From the NCBI RefSeq assembly GCF_003265705.1, contig NW_020312894.1, positions 2,787,449-2,851,448 of the forward strand: a DNA stretch of 64,000 nt, given 5' to 3'. Positions within the stretch are counted from its first letter, which is position 1; each line of letters begins with the position of its first letter. The position numbers and the translations under genes were made by a program. Of the stretch, positions 11,743-21,688 are shown piece by piece. The notes below the pieces were generated by a model. That model was not told the DNA's origin. It made no database searches and saw only the letters and a list, made by a program, of their open reading frames with translations. The DNA comes from Callorhinus ursinus. Its lineage: Eukaryota; Chordata; Mammalia; Carnivora; Otariidae.

Positions 11743-11882
11743 ATAGAGGGAGAGAGAGAAGGGGGGGAGGTAGGGAGGGGGGAAGAGGGGCAGAAGGGAG
11801 AGGGAGGCAGAGGGGGGAGAGGGAGGTGGGTGGAAGTGGGTAGAGGGAGGGGAGGCGGGAAGGGCGGGGAAGGGTGGGGGCC
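11743..11882. repeat. Purine-rich (G/A) low-complexity tract
   Basis: About 140 bases made almost only of G and A on the plus strand, with repeated GGGAGA, GGGGGAGG and GAGGGAGG words. It is a polypurine-polypyrimidine tract with several runs of four or more G, so triplex or G-quadruplex structure is possible in principle. Reading frames through it (for example 11599-12279) are artefacts of its low complexity. Confidence 0.85.
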
Positions 11883-11899
11883 AAGGCTACATTTCCTGG

Positions 11900-11978
11900 A
11901 CCACCAAGCTAATTCACCAACACTTACCGAGCTCTTACTGTGTGCCAGGGTACTTACAAAATTATTCCATTTACGGCT
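11900..11978 (+). mobile_element. MIR SINE, left part
   Basis: CCAACACTTACCGAGCTCTTACTGTGTGCCAGG-like sequence near 11919-11949 matches the opening of the ancient mammalian MIR core. The element is cut by the MLT1 LTR that starts at 11979 and appears to continue at 12388. Confidence 0.6.
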
Positions 11979-12381
11979 TGTATTAGTTCTCTCTGGCTGC
12001 CATACAAAGCACTGTAAACTGGATGGCTTAAATCCCAAAAAGCTATTTTCTCACGGCCCTGGAGTCCAGAAGTCTAACGCTAAGGTGTCAATGTGGTTGA
12101 TTCTTTCTGAGGTCATGGGGGAAGGATCTGTCCGGGCCTCTCTCCCTAGCTCAGGGATGGCCATCCTCACATGCATACAACATTCTCCTTGCATGCATGC
12201 CTGTGTCCAAATCTCCCTTTTTATAAACACACAGTCATATGGGATTAGGACCCACCCTAATGACCTCACTGTCACTTGACTACCCCTGTGAAGATACTAT
12301 CTCCAAATAAGGTCAGAGTATGAGGGACTGGGGGTTAGGACTCAACCTTTGAATTTGGGGGAACACAATTCAGCCCATGAA
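11979..12381 (-). mobile_element. MLT1-type LTR (ERVL-MaLR), antisense
   Basis: Reverse complement of the MLT1 LTR theme. It opens with TGTATTAGTTCTCTCTGGCT and TGGATGGCTTAAA, shows a mid-section with CACACAGTCATATGGGATTA and ATCTCCAAATAAGGTCA, and closes with CAATTCAGCCCATGA. Length of about 400 bases suits a complete solitary LTR. It interrupts a MIR element. No internal retroviral sequence adjoins it. Confidence 0.8.
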
Positions 12382-12387
12382 CCTGAT

Positions 12388-12520
12388 TGTAGATCCACAA
12401 GGCAATGTCCCATCCAACAGATCTGGAAAATTGAGGCTCAGACAGAAGGAGCAGCTTGCCCCGGATCACGTCCTGTACCATAGCAGAACCAGAATCGGAA
12501 CCCCAGTCTGAGAAACGGCA
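12388..12520 (+). mobile_element. MIR SINE, right part
   Basis: Resumes the MIR order with GGAAAATTGAGGCTCAGACAG, then AGCTTGCCCCGGATCACG and AACCAGAATCGGAACCCCAG, the usual TTGCCCAAGGTCACA and GGAATCGAACCCAGG themes. Together with 11900-11978 it makes one MIR copy split by the MLT1 insertion. Confidence 0.6.
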
Positions 12521-14640
12521 CAGCCTTGCTCATTTCCTGCAGGTACAGGCAGTGAATGATGACAAACGCAGCCTGGAGGCAAAAGGCAAGCCTGGACGTG
12601 CTGGGCTTTGGGGGTGGGTGAAATGCCCAGAACGTGGCTCTGGAATCAGAGGTCGGCTGTTGGCATTCCTCTGCACGCATGGCTCACAGCCCCCCAGGGG
12701 GTGGGGGGCATTTTTCTGCCTCCGTCACCACTACACCACCCTCGTCCAACCTCCTCCAACCTCCAGCTCATCAGAGAAACTAGTTTACCTTCTCTCCCAG
12801 CATGAAAGATGGCTCTGTTCCATGGCCATCGTGGTCCTATTGGACCTTAATGATGATTCCACAGTTCTTTTGGATACCAAGCCAGGCAGGAGACTGTTTC
12901 TTCACCTGCCTCCACACATCTGACCGCAGAACAGACAGGGATGCAGTCCTCTAGCAGCTGGAGCCCAGGGCTGGCTCCCTCAGCAGGACTGGGATGCCAG
13001 GCTAGATGCTGGGGGCCTGCTTCCGGGGAGCTGCATCCCCACTGGCCAGGCTCCAGATCTGGGGGATGGGACCCGCATCAGTATGTTCAAACACAAGTGC
13101 CCCAGCGGTAGTGGATCCCAAACCCTTCGTGAAGGTAAGAGGGAAGGCCTTGATAGTTACCGAGGGCCTGGGCACCTGCAAGGCCCGTCGATCTGATGCG
13201 CACCCTGTGGATGATTCTCTCGGGAAACGCCCCCTTCTTATCTGATCAGGCTGCTGCCACAGCAGTAAGAAGGCTCTGCGCCCCAGTGGCCAGGTACGGA
13301 GGGGCCACAAGCAGGGAGAGGGCAGAGAGTCCTCTGGGCTAGCCCCAGAGGCACCAAGGGGCAGCAGGCCAGGCCTGTTCCAGGGGTATCCTCGTGGGGT
13401 TCAGCCGTTGGAGTTTCTGGGGTTAAAAGCTTAGGTGTGGAGAGAGGCTGTGCATGGTGTTGCTCTCCTGAAAGGGCAGAATGGAGACCCAGCCCCCCTG
13501 CAGTCCTGCCCACTCGCCTCCCTCGGAAATCTGGAACGCAGCTGGTAACCCTTCCATCGTGGCCAGTGCCCACCAAGGGTCAGGGGCTCATGTGTCATGT
13601 GAACGGACAGTCGCTCTGCCTTGTCCCCACCAGTGACCCCGTGCAGACCCCATCAGAGGGAAAGTGCACTCAGCAAACCTAAGGGCGAGTCTCCTGCAGG
13701 GCAGACCTCTATCGACCCTGACCGCCAGCAGGATGAAGCCGGCCAGAGAAAAGAGGCAAAAAGCAGAGAGGCTACAGGAGTGAATGAGCCTCCCCATTAA
13801 GGGGAGCAGCTGTGCCAGGGTGACCCAGGCCCCATGGGCAGGAGGCAGACATGGCCTCCCATCCACTCTCCCAAGGGGTGTCCACGCCCTCTTGCGTCCC
13901 TCTGCAGAGTACTTCCGTCCCTGCTGATGTGAGGACGGTTTAAGAAGAGGATCCGAAGGAAGCAAATTCGCCAACACAAGATTCAGGCTTGCACAGGGGC
14001 TTTCTCTGTGGGACCAGGGACTTCTCAGCACACCGGGAATTCGAAACTGGCAAGGAGAATTCTGTTTAAATTAAATGCCCTTCACTCCCTTATTCATGGC
14101 CTCCTTGCTCTACCCAGGACTGAGAGATCATAAATCTTTTCTGCCCATTTATCATCAAAATCCACTGCTGGCTATTCTTCATATTTCTTTGCACCATATT
14201 GCAGACACACTCTTGATTGAAGAGGGATTATTAATCATCCCATTTTCATTTCTGCAATGATTTCCAACATCTTGGTGTTGACAATTAAAGATCTCATCAC
14301 TGTGGTTCTCTCTACACCTTCCTTGGGGTGCCTGAGTCACTGTCAACAAGGCCTATGCTTCTGAATATAGAGCTATTAGTATCGAAGGAATGTCTTTCCT
14401 TGATTCTGATAAAGGAATACCTTCTGTTCTACCCATGACAGTCGGCGGGACAGAGGAGATGGGTTTAAAATCATGCAGAGAATAACAGATATCTTTCAAG
14501 GACTCAACTGCAAAAACAAGGGTGGAGATCCCTTCCCACATATGAGATGGGCAAATATTTGAGAGCGTGCAACTAGCAGGACTAGGAATTTGACATGCAC
14601 ACCACAGGCCAGGGGAACAACAGGCATCCAAATCTAACCA
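12521..14640. other. Unassigned region, GC-rich then AT-rich
   Basis: 12.5-14.0 kb is GC-rich with only chance open frames. 14,050-14,480 becomes AT-richer and repeat-free (for example GGGATTATTAATCATCCC at 14223) and could be a conserved non-coding block, but nothing here proves it. No credible exon or RNA gene. Confidence 0.35.
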
Positions 14641-14910
14641 TGTTCCCTTGAGCTCAGAAACTTCTGTCCTCGGAATCTGTCCCAAGCAGATCACTATACA
14701 ACCATGCAAAAATATATGTATATTTAAATCACAGTGAAACAACCCAACACCCATGATCATGATGTTGGTGACATGGTGATGATACATGGATTTAATGGGA
14801 ACCAATGCAGCTGTCAATGAGAATGACCTGCACCCACAGTCCTTCATGCGGGTTCATGGTGCTGCTGAGTGAAGACGAGCTTACAATGTGCGCAACACTG
14901 TCCTGTTTCT
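14641..14910 (+). mobile_element. Old L1 3' region (L1ME/L1M type), left part
   Basis: The order GTCCCAAGCAGATCACTATAC, ATGCAAAAATATATGTATAT, then a stretch equivalent to the usual GATGATACATGGATT and CTGTTTCTATAAATTTGTG fits the 3' UTR of an old L1. The same region is seen at 54005-54515. It is interrupted by a SINE at 14928 and a TG-rich minisatellite, and resumes at about 15781. Confidence 0.55.
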
Positions 14911-15147
14911 ATAAATTTGTGCACCTGGGGGCGCCTGGGTGGCTCAGTCGTTAAGCGTCTGCCTTTGGCTCAGGTCATGTCCTGGGGTCCTGGGATCAAG
15001 CCCCACATCAGGCTCTCTGCTCGGCAGGAAGCCTGCTTCTCCCTCTCCCACTCCCCCTGCTTGTGTTCTCTCTCTTGCTGTGTCTCGCTCTGTCAAATAA
15101 ATAAATACTTTAAAAAATAAAAATAAAAAAATAAATTTGTGCACCTG
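14911..15147 (+). mobile_element. SINEC (CAN-SINE) with perfect target-site duplication
   Basis: The SINE body is 14928-15130. Its head is derived from a tRNA (GCGCCTGGGTGGCTCAG, then GTTAAGCGTCTGCC), followed by a CT-rich part and an AATAAATAAATA tail. An exact 17-base duplication ATAAATTTGTGCACCTG flanks it at 14911-14927 and 15131-15147. Full length and an intact duplication indicate a fairly recent insertion. It sits at the left edge of the TG minisatellite. It has RNA polymerase III promoter ancestry but no product. Confidence 0.92.
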
Positions 15148-15780
15148 TATACACGTGTGTGCACATGTTAAGTGTGTGCATGTGTGAGTGTGTGCATGTG
15201 TGAGCATGTGTGTGCATGTGAGCATGCATGCCTGTGTTGCACATATGTGTGTGACCTGTGCATGTGTGTGCACACATGTGCATGTGTATACACTGTGCAT
15301 GTCTGAGTGTTGTGCATGCGTGCATATGTGAGTGGGGGGCACGTGTTGTGCATATGTGAGCGTGCATGCATATGTGAGTGTGTGCATATGTGAGCATGCA
15401 TGCATATGTGAGCGTGCGCGCATATGTGAGTGTGTGTGCATATGTGAGCGTGTGTGCATATGTGAGTGTGGGGGGTATGTGTTGTGCATATGTGAGCATG
15501 TGTGCATATGTGAGTGTGTGTGCATATGTGAGTGTGTGCATGTGGGGGGCACATGTGCATATTTGAGTGTGTGTGCATATGTGAGCATGTGTGCATATGT
15601 GAGTGTGGGGGGGCACATGTGCATATGTGAGCGTGTGTGTGTATGTGAGCGTGTGTGCATGTGTGTGTGCGTGTGGGGGCACGTGTTGTTCACATGTGAG
15701 CGTGTGCGTATGGGGTGCACGTGTTGTGCATATGTGAGTGTGTGCATACATGAGATATGTGAGTATGCGGGTGTGCATGC
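15148..15780. repeat. TG-rich minisatellite with a core near 16-18 bp
   Basis: About 630 bases of imperfect tandem repeats around GTGTGTGCATATGTGAG, with variants such as GTGAGCATGCATGC and GTGAGCGTGCGCGC. G-runs ending in GGCACGTGTTG or GGCACATGTG recur near 15336, 15471, 15544, 15607, 15675 and 15711, giving a loose higher-order pattern. Alternating purine-pyrimidine sequence favours Z-DNA. Stop codons are scarce, so long false frames appear on both strands (up to 267 codons on the minus strand); they are not genes. The seed was probably the TG-rich part of the surrounding L1 3' UTR. Confidence 0.92.
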
Positions 15781-15935
15781 AGTTGCTTAGGACAGATGTG
15801 AATAGGCACTCCTCTGGAGGCAGAAATACGGGACTAGCTTTTTACTTACTCTCTATTCTTTACTGTACTTCACGGTTCAAAACACGAGGGTGCATTATCT
15901 TTAAGATCATAAAAAAGAAGTTTTCACTGAAAAAA
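15781..15935 (+). mobile_element. Old L1 3' region, right part
   Basis: After the minisatellite, the typical end of this old L1 3' UTR resumes: CTCTGGAGGCAGAAATACGG, TTTTTACTTACTCTCTATTC and a closing stretch before AT-rich sequence. It is co-linear with 14641-14910, so the SINE and the minisatellite both lie inside one L1 tail. Confidence 0.5.
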
Positions 15936-16010
15936 GATCACAAAGGTAACTTCCTTACTTTTTGAAACTCAAGCCATAACTTGGAGATGACAGTACATTT
16001 GTAACCTGCT

Positions 16011-16392
16011 GTTATGGTTCACTTTCTCTGTCAACCTGGCTGGGCTATGGACCCAGATATTGGGTCAAATGCCAGTGGAGGTCACCGTGAAGGTATTTTC
16101 TAGATGAGATTAACATTTTAAATCAGCAGACTCTGAGTAAAGCAAATGACCCTCCATCCTGTGGGTGGGCCTCATCCAAACAGGCCTTAAGAGAAAAAGA
16201 CTAGGTGCCTGGAGCCCGAGGGAGCTCTGCCCGCAGACGCAGACGGCCTTCAGACTCGAGCTGCACAGTCAGCACTTCCCGGGGTCTCGAGCCTGCAGCC
16301 CCCACAATCACGTGAGACAGTTCCCTCAGATTGATCTCTTTCTTCACATATACGTCCTAGCGGTTCTGCGTCTCCAGGATCCTGACTAAAAT
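16011..16392 (+). mobile_element. Interspersed repeat, family B copy 1 (LTR-like)
   Basis: Opens with GTTATGGTTCACTTTCTCTG and TCAACCTGGCTGGGC, has GATGAGATTAACATTTTAAAT and GTGGGTGGGCCTCATCCAA in the middle, and closes with GGTTCTGCGTCTCCAGGATC and CTGACTAAAATG. A second copy lies at 44749-45217. It is a common mammalian interspersed repeat with LTR-like organisation; I do not assign the family name. No coding potential. Confidence 0.7.
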
Positions 16393-17290
16393 GCAACTGC
16401 TTTTAACTTTGTTTTAAATAAACTTTCTTTTTTAGAGCAGTTTTAGCTTCACGGCAAAACTGACTGGAAGGTACAGAGAGGTCCCCGGCCCCCACACGTG
16501 CACAGCCCCCACCAGAGCCGTGCGTTCATGACACCTGACAAACCTCCATGAACACATCACTATCACCTAAAGCACAGAGCCTCTGTGAGGTTCCCTCCTG
16601 GTGGTGTACGTTCTGTGGGTTTGGATGAATGTGCCCTAAAATCATCCGTGTGCTCCTCTACTCGCCCCTCCTTCCCCCTTAATCCCTGGCAACTGCTGAT
16701 CCCTTTACTGTCTCCATGGTTTTGCCTTTTCCAGAACGTCATGTAGTTGGAATCCTACAATCATGTAGCCTTTCAGATTGGTTTCTTTCACTTTAGAATA
16801 ATGCATTTAAGCTTCCTACTTGTTCTTTCATAGCTTAAAAGCTCAATTCTTTGCAGAATGTATAATATCGCATTGTCTGGATGGCCCACAGTGTATTTAC
16901 CCATTCAGGTACTGAAGGACATCTTGGTTACGTCTAAGTTTTGACAATTACAAATAAAACTGCTGTAAACATCCTTGTTTTTAACATCCAGGTTGTGGGG
17001 ACGCCTGGGTGGCTGAGTCAGTTGAGCGTCCGACTCTTGAATTCAGCTCAGGTCATGATCTCAGGGTGGTGAGATCGACCCCCCTCGGGCTCCACACTCA
17101 GCAGGGAGTCCGCTTGAGATTCTCCCTCTCCTTCTGCCCCTGCCCGCCCACCCTGCTCACGCTCTGTCACTAAATAAATAAATAAATATCTTTAAAAAGA
17201 AACAAAACACACCCAGGTTGTGGACGTAAGTTTTCAATTCCTTTGGGTAAACACCAAACAGTGTAACTGCTGGATCGTAGGCTCAGAGTA
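16393..17290 (-). mobile_element. Old L1 3' region, antisense, first part
   Basis: Reverse complement of the L1M 3' UTR and ORF2 end. In plus-strand order: AGAGCAGTTTTAGCTTCACG, GTTTTGCCTTTTCCAGAACG, GGACATCTTGGTTACGTC, then TTTTCAATTCCTTTGGGTAA and GCTGGATCGTA. It carries a SINE at 16999-17212 and is broken at about 17291 by the third family A LTR-like repeat, resuming at about 17991. It is decayed with no product. Confidence 0.85.
16988..17223 (+). mobile_element. SINEC (CAN-SINE), older variant
   Basis: The SINE body is about 16999-17208, with head ACGCCTGGGTGGCTGAGTCA and a middle GTCCGACTCTTGAATTCAGC that differs from the other copies, so it belongs to an older subfamily. The tail is (AAAT)n followed by AAAAAGAAACAAAACAC. 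CCAGGTTGTGG repeats at 16988-16998 and 17213-17223; with one mismatch the duplication extends to 15 bases. It is inserted in an antisense L1. Confidence 0.9.
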
Positions 17291-17990
17291 ATGTGCCCTG
17301 GATGGTGAGTTCCAGTGTGTGGGGGCAGAGGGGTTCCCACAGCACCAGGCAAGTCTCTGACACCCGCTGGGTGTCCTACAGCCTAACTCTATTCCGACAT
17401 TATCTACCCGGAGGCGCCATCAGACCCCTGACTGCCCCTCCCCCACTTCGGACGCCGATGGCAAGTCCAGGCTGTCCCCTGTGCTTCTTCCGTCCTACCG
17501 GCCGTAGATCAGAGGTTCCATGACTCACCCCATCCTCTGCTAGAGCGGCTCGCAGGACTCTAAGAAACATTTTCCTTACTAGATTACCGGTTTGTAATGA
17601 AAGGATACAACTTGAGAACAGCCAGATGGAAGAGATGCATGGGTGAGGTGTGGGGAGTGGGTGAGGAGCTGCCACGCCCTCTCCCGGGGGCCACTCTCCC
17701 CAGGCTCTACGTGTTCGCCAACCCAGAAGCTTCCGAATCCCATCCTTGTGGGTTTTTAGGGAGGCTTGTTGATACAATCGTTAGCGCTCACTGATTCAAC
17801 TTCCAGCCCTTTCCCCACCCCAGAGGCCAGGAGGTGGGAATGAAAGTCCCGGCACTGATTCTCTTGGCCACCTGGCCCATCCTTCCAAAGGTCACCTTAT
17901 TAATATAACAAAAGAGACCTCCGTGGCTCTCAGCACTCAGGAGCTCTGTGCTAGAAGTGGAGACCAAGACCAAATATCGATCAATGATAA
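17291..17990 (-). mobile_element. LTR-like repeat, family A copy 3, antisense
   Basis: Reverse complement of the repeat at 686-1407 and 4896-5655. In plus-strand order it shows GACACCCGCTGGGTGTCCTA, GATTACCGGTTTGTAATG at 17582 (the family's ATAAACCGGTAATC with the AATAAA signal mutated), GAACAGCCAGATGGA and CTTTTAGGGAGGCTTG-like sequence near 17755. L1 sequence ends at its left edge and resumes at its right, so it inserted into the L1. No internal retroviral genes. Confidence 0.65.
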
Positions 17991-18185
17991 ATCACAATAA
18001 ACAAGTTACCACCAAACTCTCTTCCCAAGTGGCTGCACCATCCTGCATCCCCACCTGCGACAGACGAGCACTCATTTTGCTCCATATCCTCGTCAGCCTT
18101 TGGTGTTGCCAGGGTTCTGGATTTGGGCCATCCTAAGAGGTGCACAGTGCTATCTCTTTGTTGTTCGCTTCTTATTTTTGTGGGC
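17991..18185 (-). mobile_element. Old L1 3' region, antisense, second part
   Basis: L1 sequence continues after the LTR-like insertion: ACCACCAAACTCTCTTCCCA, AGTGGCTGCACCATCCTGCA, CCTTTGGTGTTGCCAGGGTT and TTTGGGCCATCCTAAGAGG. These are reverse complements of consecutive L1 ORF2 3' segments and are co-linear with the part ending near 17290. Confidence 0.8.
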
Positions 18186-19077
18186 AAATTACAAGGCAGA
18201 GTACGTCCTGTGGTTGAGCCATTTCCCAGATGGGCACACTGTGCTCCCTAGAGTCTGTGTGACCTGCTTAGGGGCACAGCCAACTGGAAGGGCAGTGACT
18301 TTTGTCTGGAGAATTCACCGAGAGCCCAGAAGCCCATGAGAACAGGTGACCCGGCACGAACAGAGGGGGACAAAGCACGACATGGGGGTGGGACTGGCGG
18401 AGGCTCTGCCCTCCCTTGATGCCCTTTCACACCGGTCCTGTCTTCCTGCCTCCTGTGTGGTCCTGCTCGTGCCCCAGTGTCAGCCTCTTCCTGGGTCTCC
18501 TGATTAGGCCCGAGGATCCCGCAAGCAGGGGAGCCCCAGCACTATGCAGGGAACAGTGGGCTGTGGGCCCCCCAGTCCTCGCTAGCCATGCCCGTCCAGG
18601 CTGCGACAGAGAGGATACCCATTCCCAGCCCCTCCTCGGCTTGGGCCTTTGTGTCATTTATCACTCACAGTGTCCCCAGCCTCTTTCCTGAGCTTCTGCA
18701 CAGACCAAGGCGTCACAGGTGGACACATAGGTGGGGCTCCACGTAAGGTCACCAGATAAAATGCAGGACACCCACTTGAATCTGAATTTTAGATAAGCAA
18801 CAAATAATCTTTTTGTGTAAGCATGCCCTTGCAAAGATTGAGTCTTCGATTTTTATCTGCTAAATCTGCCACTCGAGCATGGAGACCACCTAACCCAGGT
18901 TCCCGCCTGGGGTTCTCAGCTCCTAAACAAAAGAACAGGGCCGACATGTCCCCTTCAGGGGTGCGGAGAGCCCACGGCGGTGACGAAATGCCAGTGACCA
19001 GCAGGCTGGTTGTGGGCGATGGGGGCTGGAAGTCCGAGGGGCTCCTGACTGGCAGAGGGATTACGACCTGTAGGCGC

Positions 19078-19078
<1 letters not shown>
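18186..19078. other. Unassigned sequence, possible MIR trace
   Basis: 18210-18310 loosely follows the MIR order (CCCAGATGGGCACACTG, then GACCTGCTTAGGGGCACAGC) but is too diverged to be sure. The remainder is GC-rich with no recognisable gene or repeat. Confidence 0.3.
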
Positions 19079-19120
<42 letters not shown>

Positions 19121-19136
19121 CGTGTGCACGCGCGCT
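19079..19136. repeat. (TG)n microsatellite with CG-rich end
   Basis: A nearly pure TG run of about 35 bases followed by GCGTGCGTGTGCACGCGCGC. It is a simple repeat likely to vary in length between individuals, and the alternating purine-pyrimidine sequence can adopt Z-DNA. Frames reading through it as Cys-Val repeats or His-Thr repeats are artefacts. Confidence 0.95.
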
Positions 19137-20245
19137 TGCAGGGGAGGTGGCCAATAAAACCGCCCAGAGTGTGAATCACGTGGAATGGGTAAATAAGCAG
19201 GGCGCTTTCTTATGAAAAGGTCAGAGACCCTGCATTTGGCAGTCAGGAGCCTGAAGTCCACATGGTAATTCTCCCTTAAAAGGTCTTTGTATCAGGGCCT
19301 CTTCATCCATTTCATTGGAATCCGTAGTTGTTCCCCACCCACCCCTGCTGTCTGAGGACAGCATGTTTAATGCCCCAGGTCAGACCCGCTGTGTCTGCAC
19401 GTCCTGTGCCTCGGTGGAGACCAAGCTCTCATTCCCTCCATCCCATCCGTCAGCCAGGGCCAGCCCAGAGCACAGCTGCCTCGGAGGATAATAAAGGTTA
19501 TGGCAGCAAATTCTAGAACCAAAGGTCAAATCACCCAATTTTAAGTTTTTTTAAAAACCTCAATTTAAAGATCCATTTGCTCCCAGTGCAGCAAAGCTGG
19601 GCGGGTCACCTGCCCATTACCTGCCCTGGCTCAGGGCCAGCCTACCCCATTCATCATCTGGGTCAGCAGGGACCCGTGTGGGAAGGAGGCAGCTTCATCC
19701 CCGGGTCTTGAAGGCAGGAGCTGGTTAGTCTGCTGACAGGAGGAGCCAGAAAAGCCCCTTGGACTGAGGACTGAGTGGACGCCCTGGTCCCCCGTGCCTG
19801 AAGGACAGTGCCCAGGAGTCATCTTGGGGACAGTCACCGCCCTGAGTGCTCAGGGACTGGGCCCCAACATGCCAGTGAAGAACACACCTTCTCAATCTGC
19901 ACAGCTCTGCCTTTTGCATACACTTCCTTACTCAGGTACTGAGCTCTTATATGCAAACCCAGATGGCGAGACAGTTTGATCTCCACTCTCCCCAGGAGGA
20001 AGATTCTTAGCAGCAGCTCCACTGCCCAGAGTGCAGACAAGCTAGGTACCACTGGGGGACAGGGGCGGCCCTGGCGTCTGCTCCAGAGCCTTGCTCAGCC
20101 TCAGAGCCCAGGCCGTTGGCGTCCTCATGCCCCCGGACGGTCATGCACCATTTCCAGGCTTGCTGCCAATGAAAGCATGTGTTCACACACTACCGACCGT
20201 ACGAAGGACCTGTGACGGGCAAATGATTTGTGGCCTTTTATCCTA
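19137..20245. other. Unassigned GC-rich sequence
   Basis: No named repeat apart from short low-complexity runs. Short open frames only, with no domain or splice structure I would defend. Confidence 0.35.
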
Positions 20246-20797
20246 AAAAGACGATGCAGGGGAATAGGGAATTACTGTTTGATGGTATTAAAAACAAGAT
20301 GGCAGGTCCAAAATCGAGCTGTGTATGCTAAGCCCTGCATCACCAAACGAAGACTTAAGTTGGCTTCAGTTTCAGCTCTCCCAGAAACAGAATCTTAAAC
20401 CTTTCAGGCCAGAACCAGGTGATCGGCACCTAAGAATGTCCTCCATCCATCCCCCGAAGGAAAGGGACCTTCCAAGAGCCGACCCGCTTTACTGCCCGCT
20501 CCCTCCCACCCATGGAAGTTGCCCATTTTGTCCAGCTCCTCAGTTCCTTTCTGCTAGACTGGATGCTGCCTGAATTGAATCAATTTTTGCTCAGATAAAC
20601 TCAAAATGTTTAATATGCCTCAGTTTCTCTTTCCTCAGAGGGTCTGGAGTTTCTGTTTGGAAAGATGAAAAGTTTTGGAGATGAACACAACATTGGGAGT
20701 ATATTTAATGCCACTGAACTGGACATTTAAAAATGGTTAAGATGGTAAAATTTTGTGTTACATATATTTTGCCAAGATAAAATAAATTAAAAAAAGA
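20246..20797 (+). mobile_element. Old L1 3' UTR split by an LTR-like insertion
   Basis: The left part at 20246-20292 (GGGGAATAGGGAATTACTG, TTTGATGG) and the right part at 20638-20797 (GGGTCTGGAGTTTCTGTTTG, ATGCCACTGAACTGGACATT, TTAAAAATGGTTAAGATGG, then an A-rich end) are consecutive pieces of one L1M 3' UTR. The intervening 20293-20637 is a different repeat. No coding content. Confidence 0.65.
20293..20637 (+). mobile_element. LTR-like insertion within an L1 3' UTR
   Basis: About 345 bases with GAAGACTTAAGTTGGCTTCA, CAGCTCTCCCAGAAACAGAA, AGCCAGAACCAGGTGATC-like sequence (here GGCCAGAACCAGGTGATC) and a polyadenylation signal in CAGATAAACTCAAAATG. The arrangement and the interrupted L1 on both sides suggest a solitary LTR. 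I recognise the sequence type but not the family name. Confidence 0.5.
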
Positions 20798-21688
20798 TGA
20801 CTCACTCTAATCTTGGATCCAAGGACTAGTGAAGTGAGACCAACTCCAGACTCAAGTGTCCCTAAAATGCCAGTAGGACACCAACTGGGGAGCTGGAAAA
20901 TTCTGGGTACCCAGGATGGCTTAGGAAGAAAAACTGCATCTGCTTTTGAACCATGTAACAAACCATAATACAATATAAGATTTACTCTTAAAACTAAAGA
21001 AGGCTTAAGGAGAAAGTATGCATTCCTAGAAAATATACTAGATGCATTTTTACTAACAAGAAAAATGCTAATTAAGCACATATCCACACACCAAATCTTA
21101 AACTCAGAGTGTGGATTCCATAATGCTAACAAAACCCAACGATCCACTATGTTGTGTTTTGCTAAATTTAATGGCAATCGAAAAGTCAGTGTTCATGTGT
21201 GACATCATCGGTTCACACGTTTTCCCTGTTCACTAATCAGTTCTCTGTCGCACCTGCAGAGTTGTACACCCCCCCCCACCCGGCATCACGTTAGACCCGC
21301 GTGTGTGGTGGGACTGCATTGGGAACCAGAACAGGGGAGAGTTTCATGGGGAACACACCAGGCCAACTGGAAAATAAGACAAAAGACTCTGTGATGAGCT
21401 GTGATTTAAGAGAAGTTTAACAAAAATGAGTATTGTGTGATAGAAATGAAAAGGTTGCAGGTTTTTTTAAATAACATCCTACAATCTTGGCCTGAGACTG
21501 GCCTTGGCCAGTGGGGACTGGGGGTAGGACCCAGCCAGCCTGGTGCTGCTCCCCCTCCTCCCTGGCCCAGATCTGCCCCAAAGCAGCCTATTGCCACACC
21601 CTGCAGGTGTCAAGGAGAAAAGAATGCTAGGCGTTGCTTTGAGGTGGTTTGCTCCACGTTGTTATAATAATAGCCGACAGATATGGAC
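20798..21688. other. Unassigned, AT-rich then mixed
   Basis: 20,810-21,240 is AT-rich and repeat-free (for example AAAAATGCTAATTAAGCACA near 21061), so it may be a conserved non-coding block. 21,240-21,688 is mixed, with a C run near 21270. No exon recognised. Confidence 0.3.

Noticed and set aside
11599..12279. 226-codon plus-strand frame
   Set aside because: Runs through the purine-rich tract (Glu/Gly-rich peptide) and into an antisense MLT1 LTR.
14944..15778. Long His/Thr/Ala-rich minus-strand frames (267 and 222 codons) and Cys/Val-rich plus-strand frames
   Set aside because: They are translations of the stop-poor TG minisatellite in several frames at once; the longest also enters the SINE.
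15148..15780. CRISPR-like array (regular repeats)
   Set aside because: Repeats are contiguous and imperfect with no unique spacers, and the organism is a mammal.
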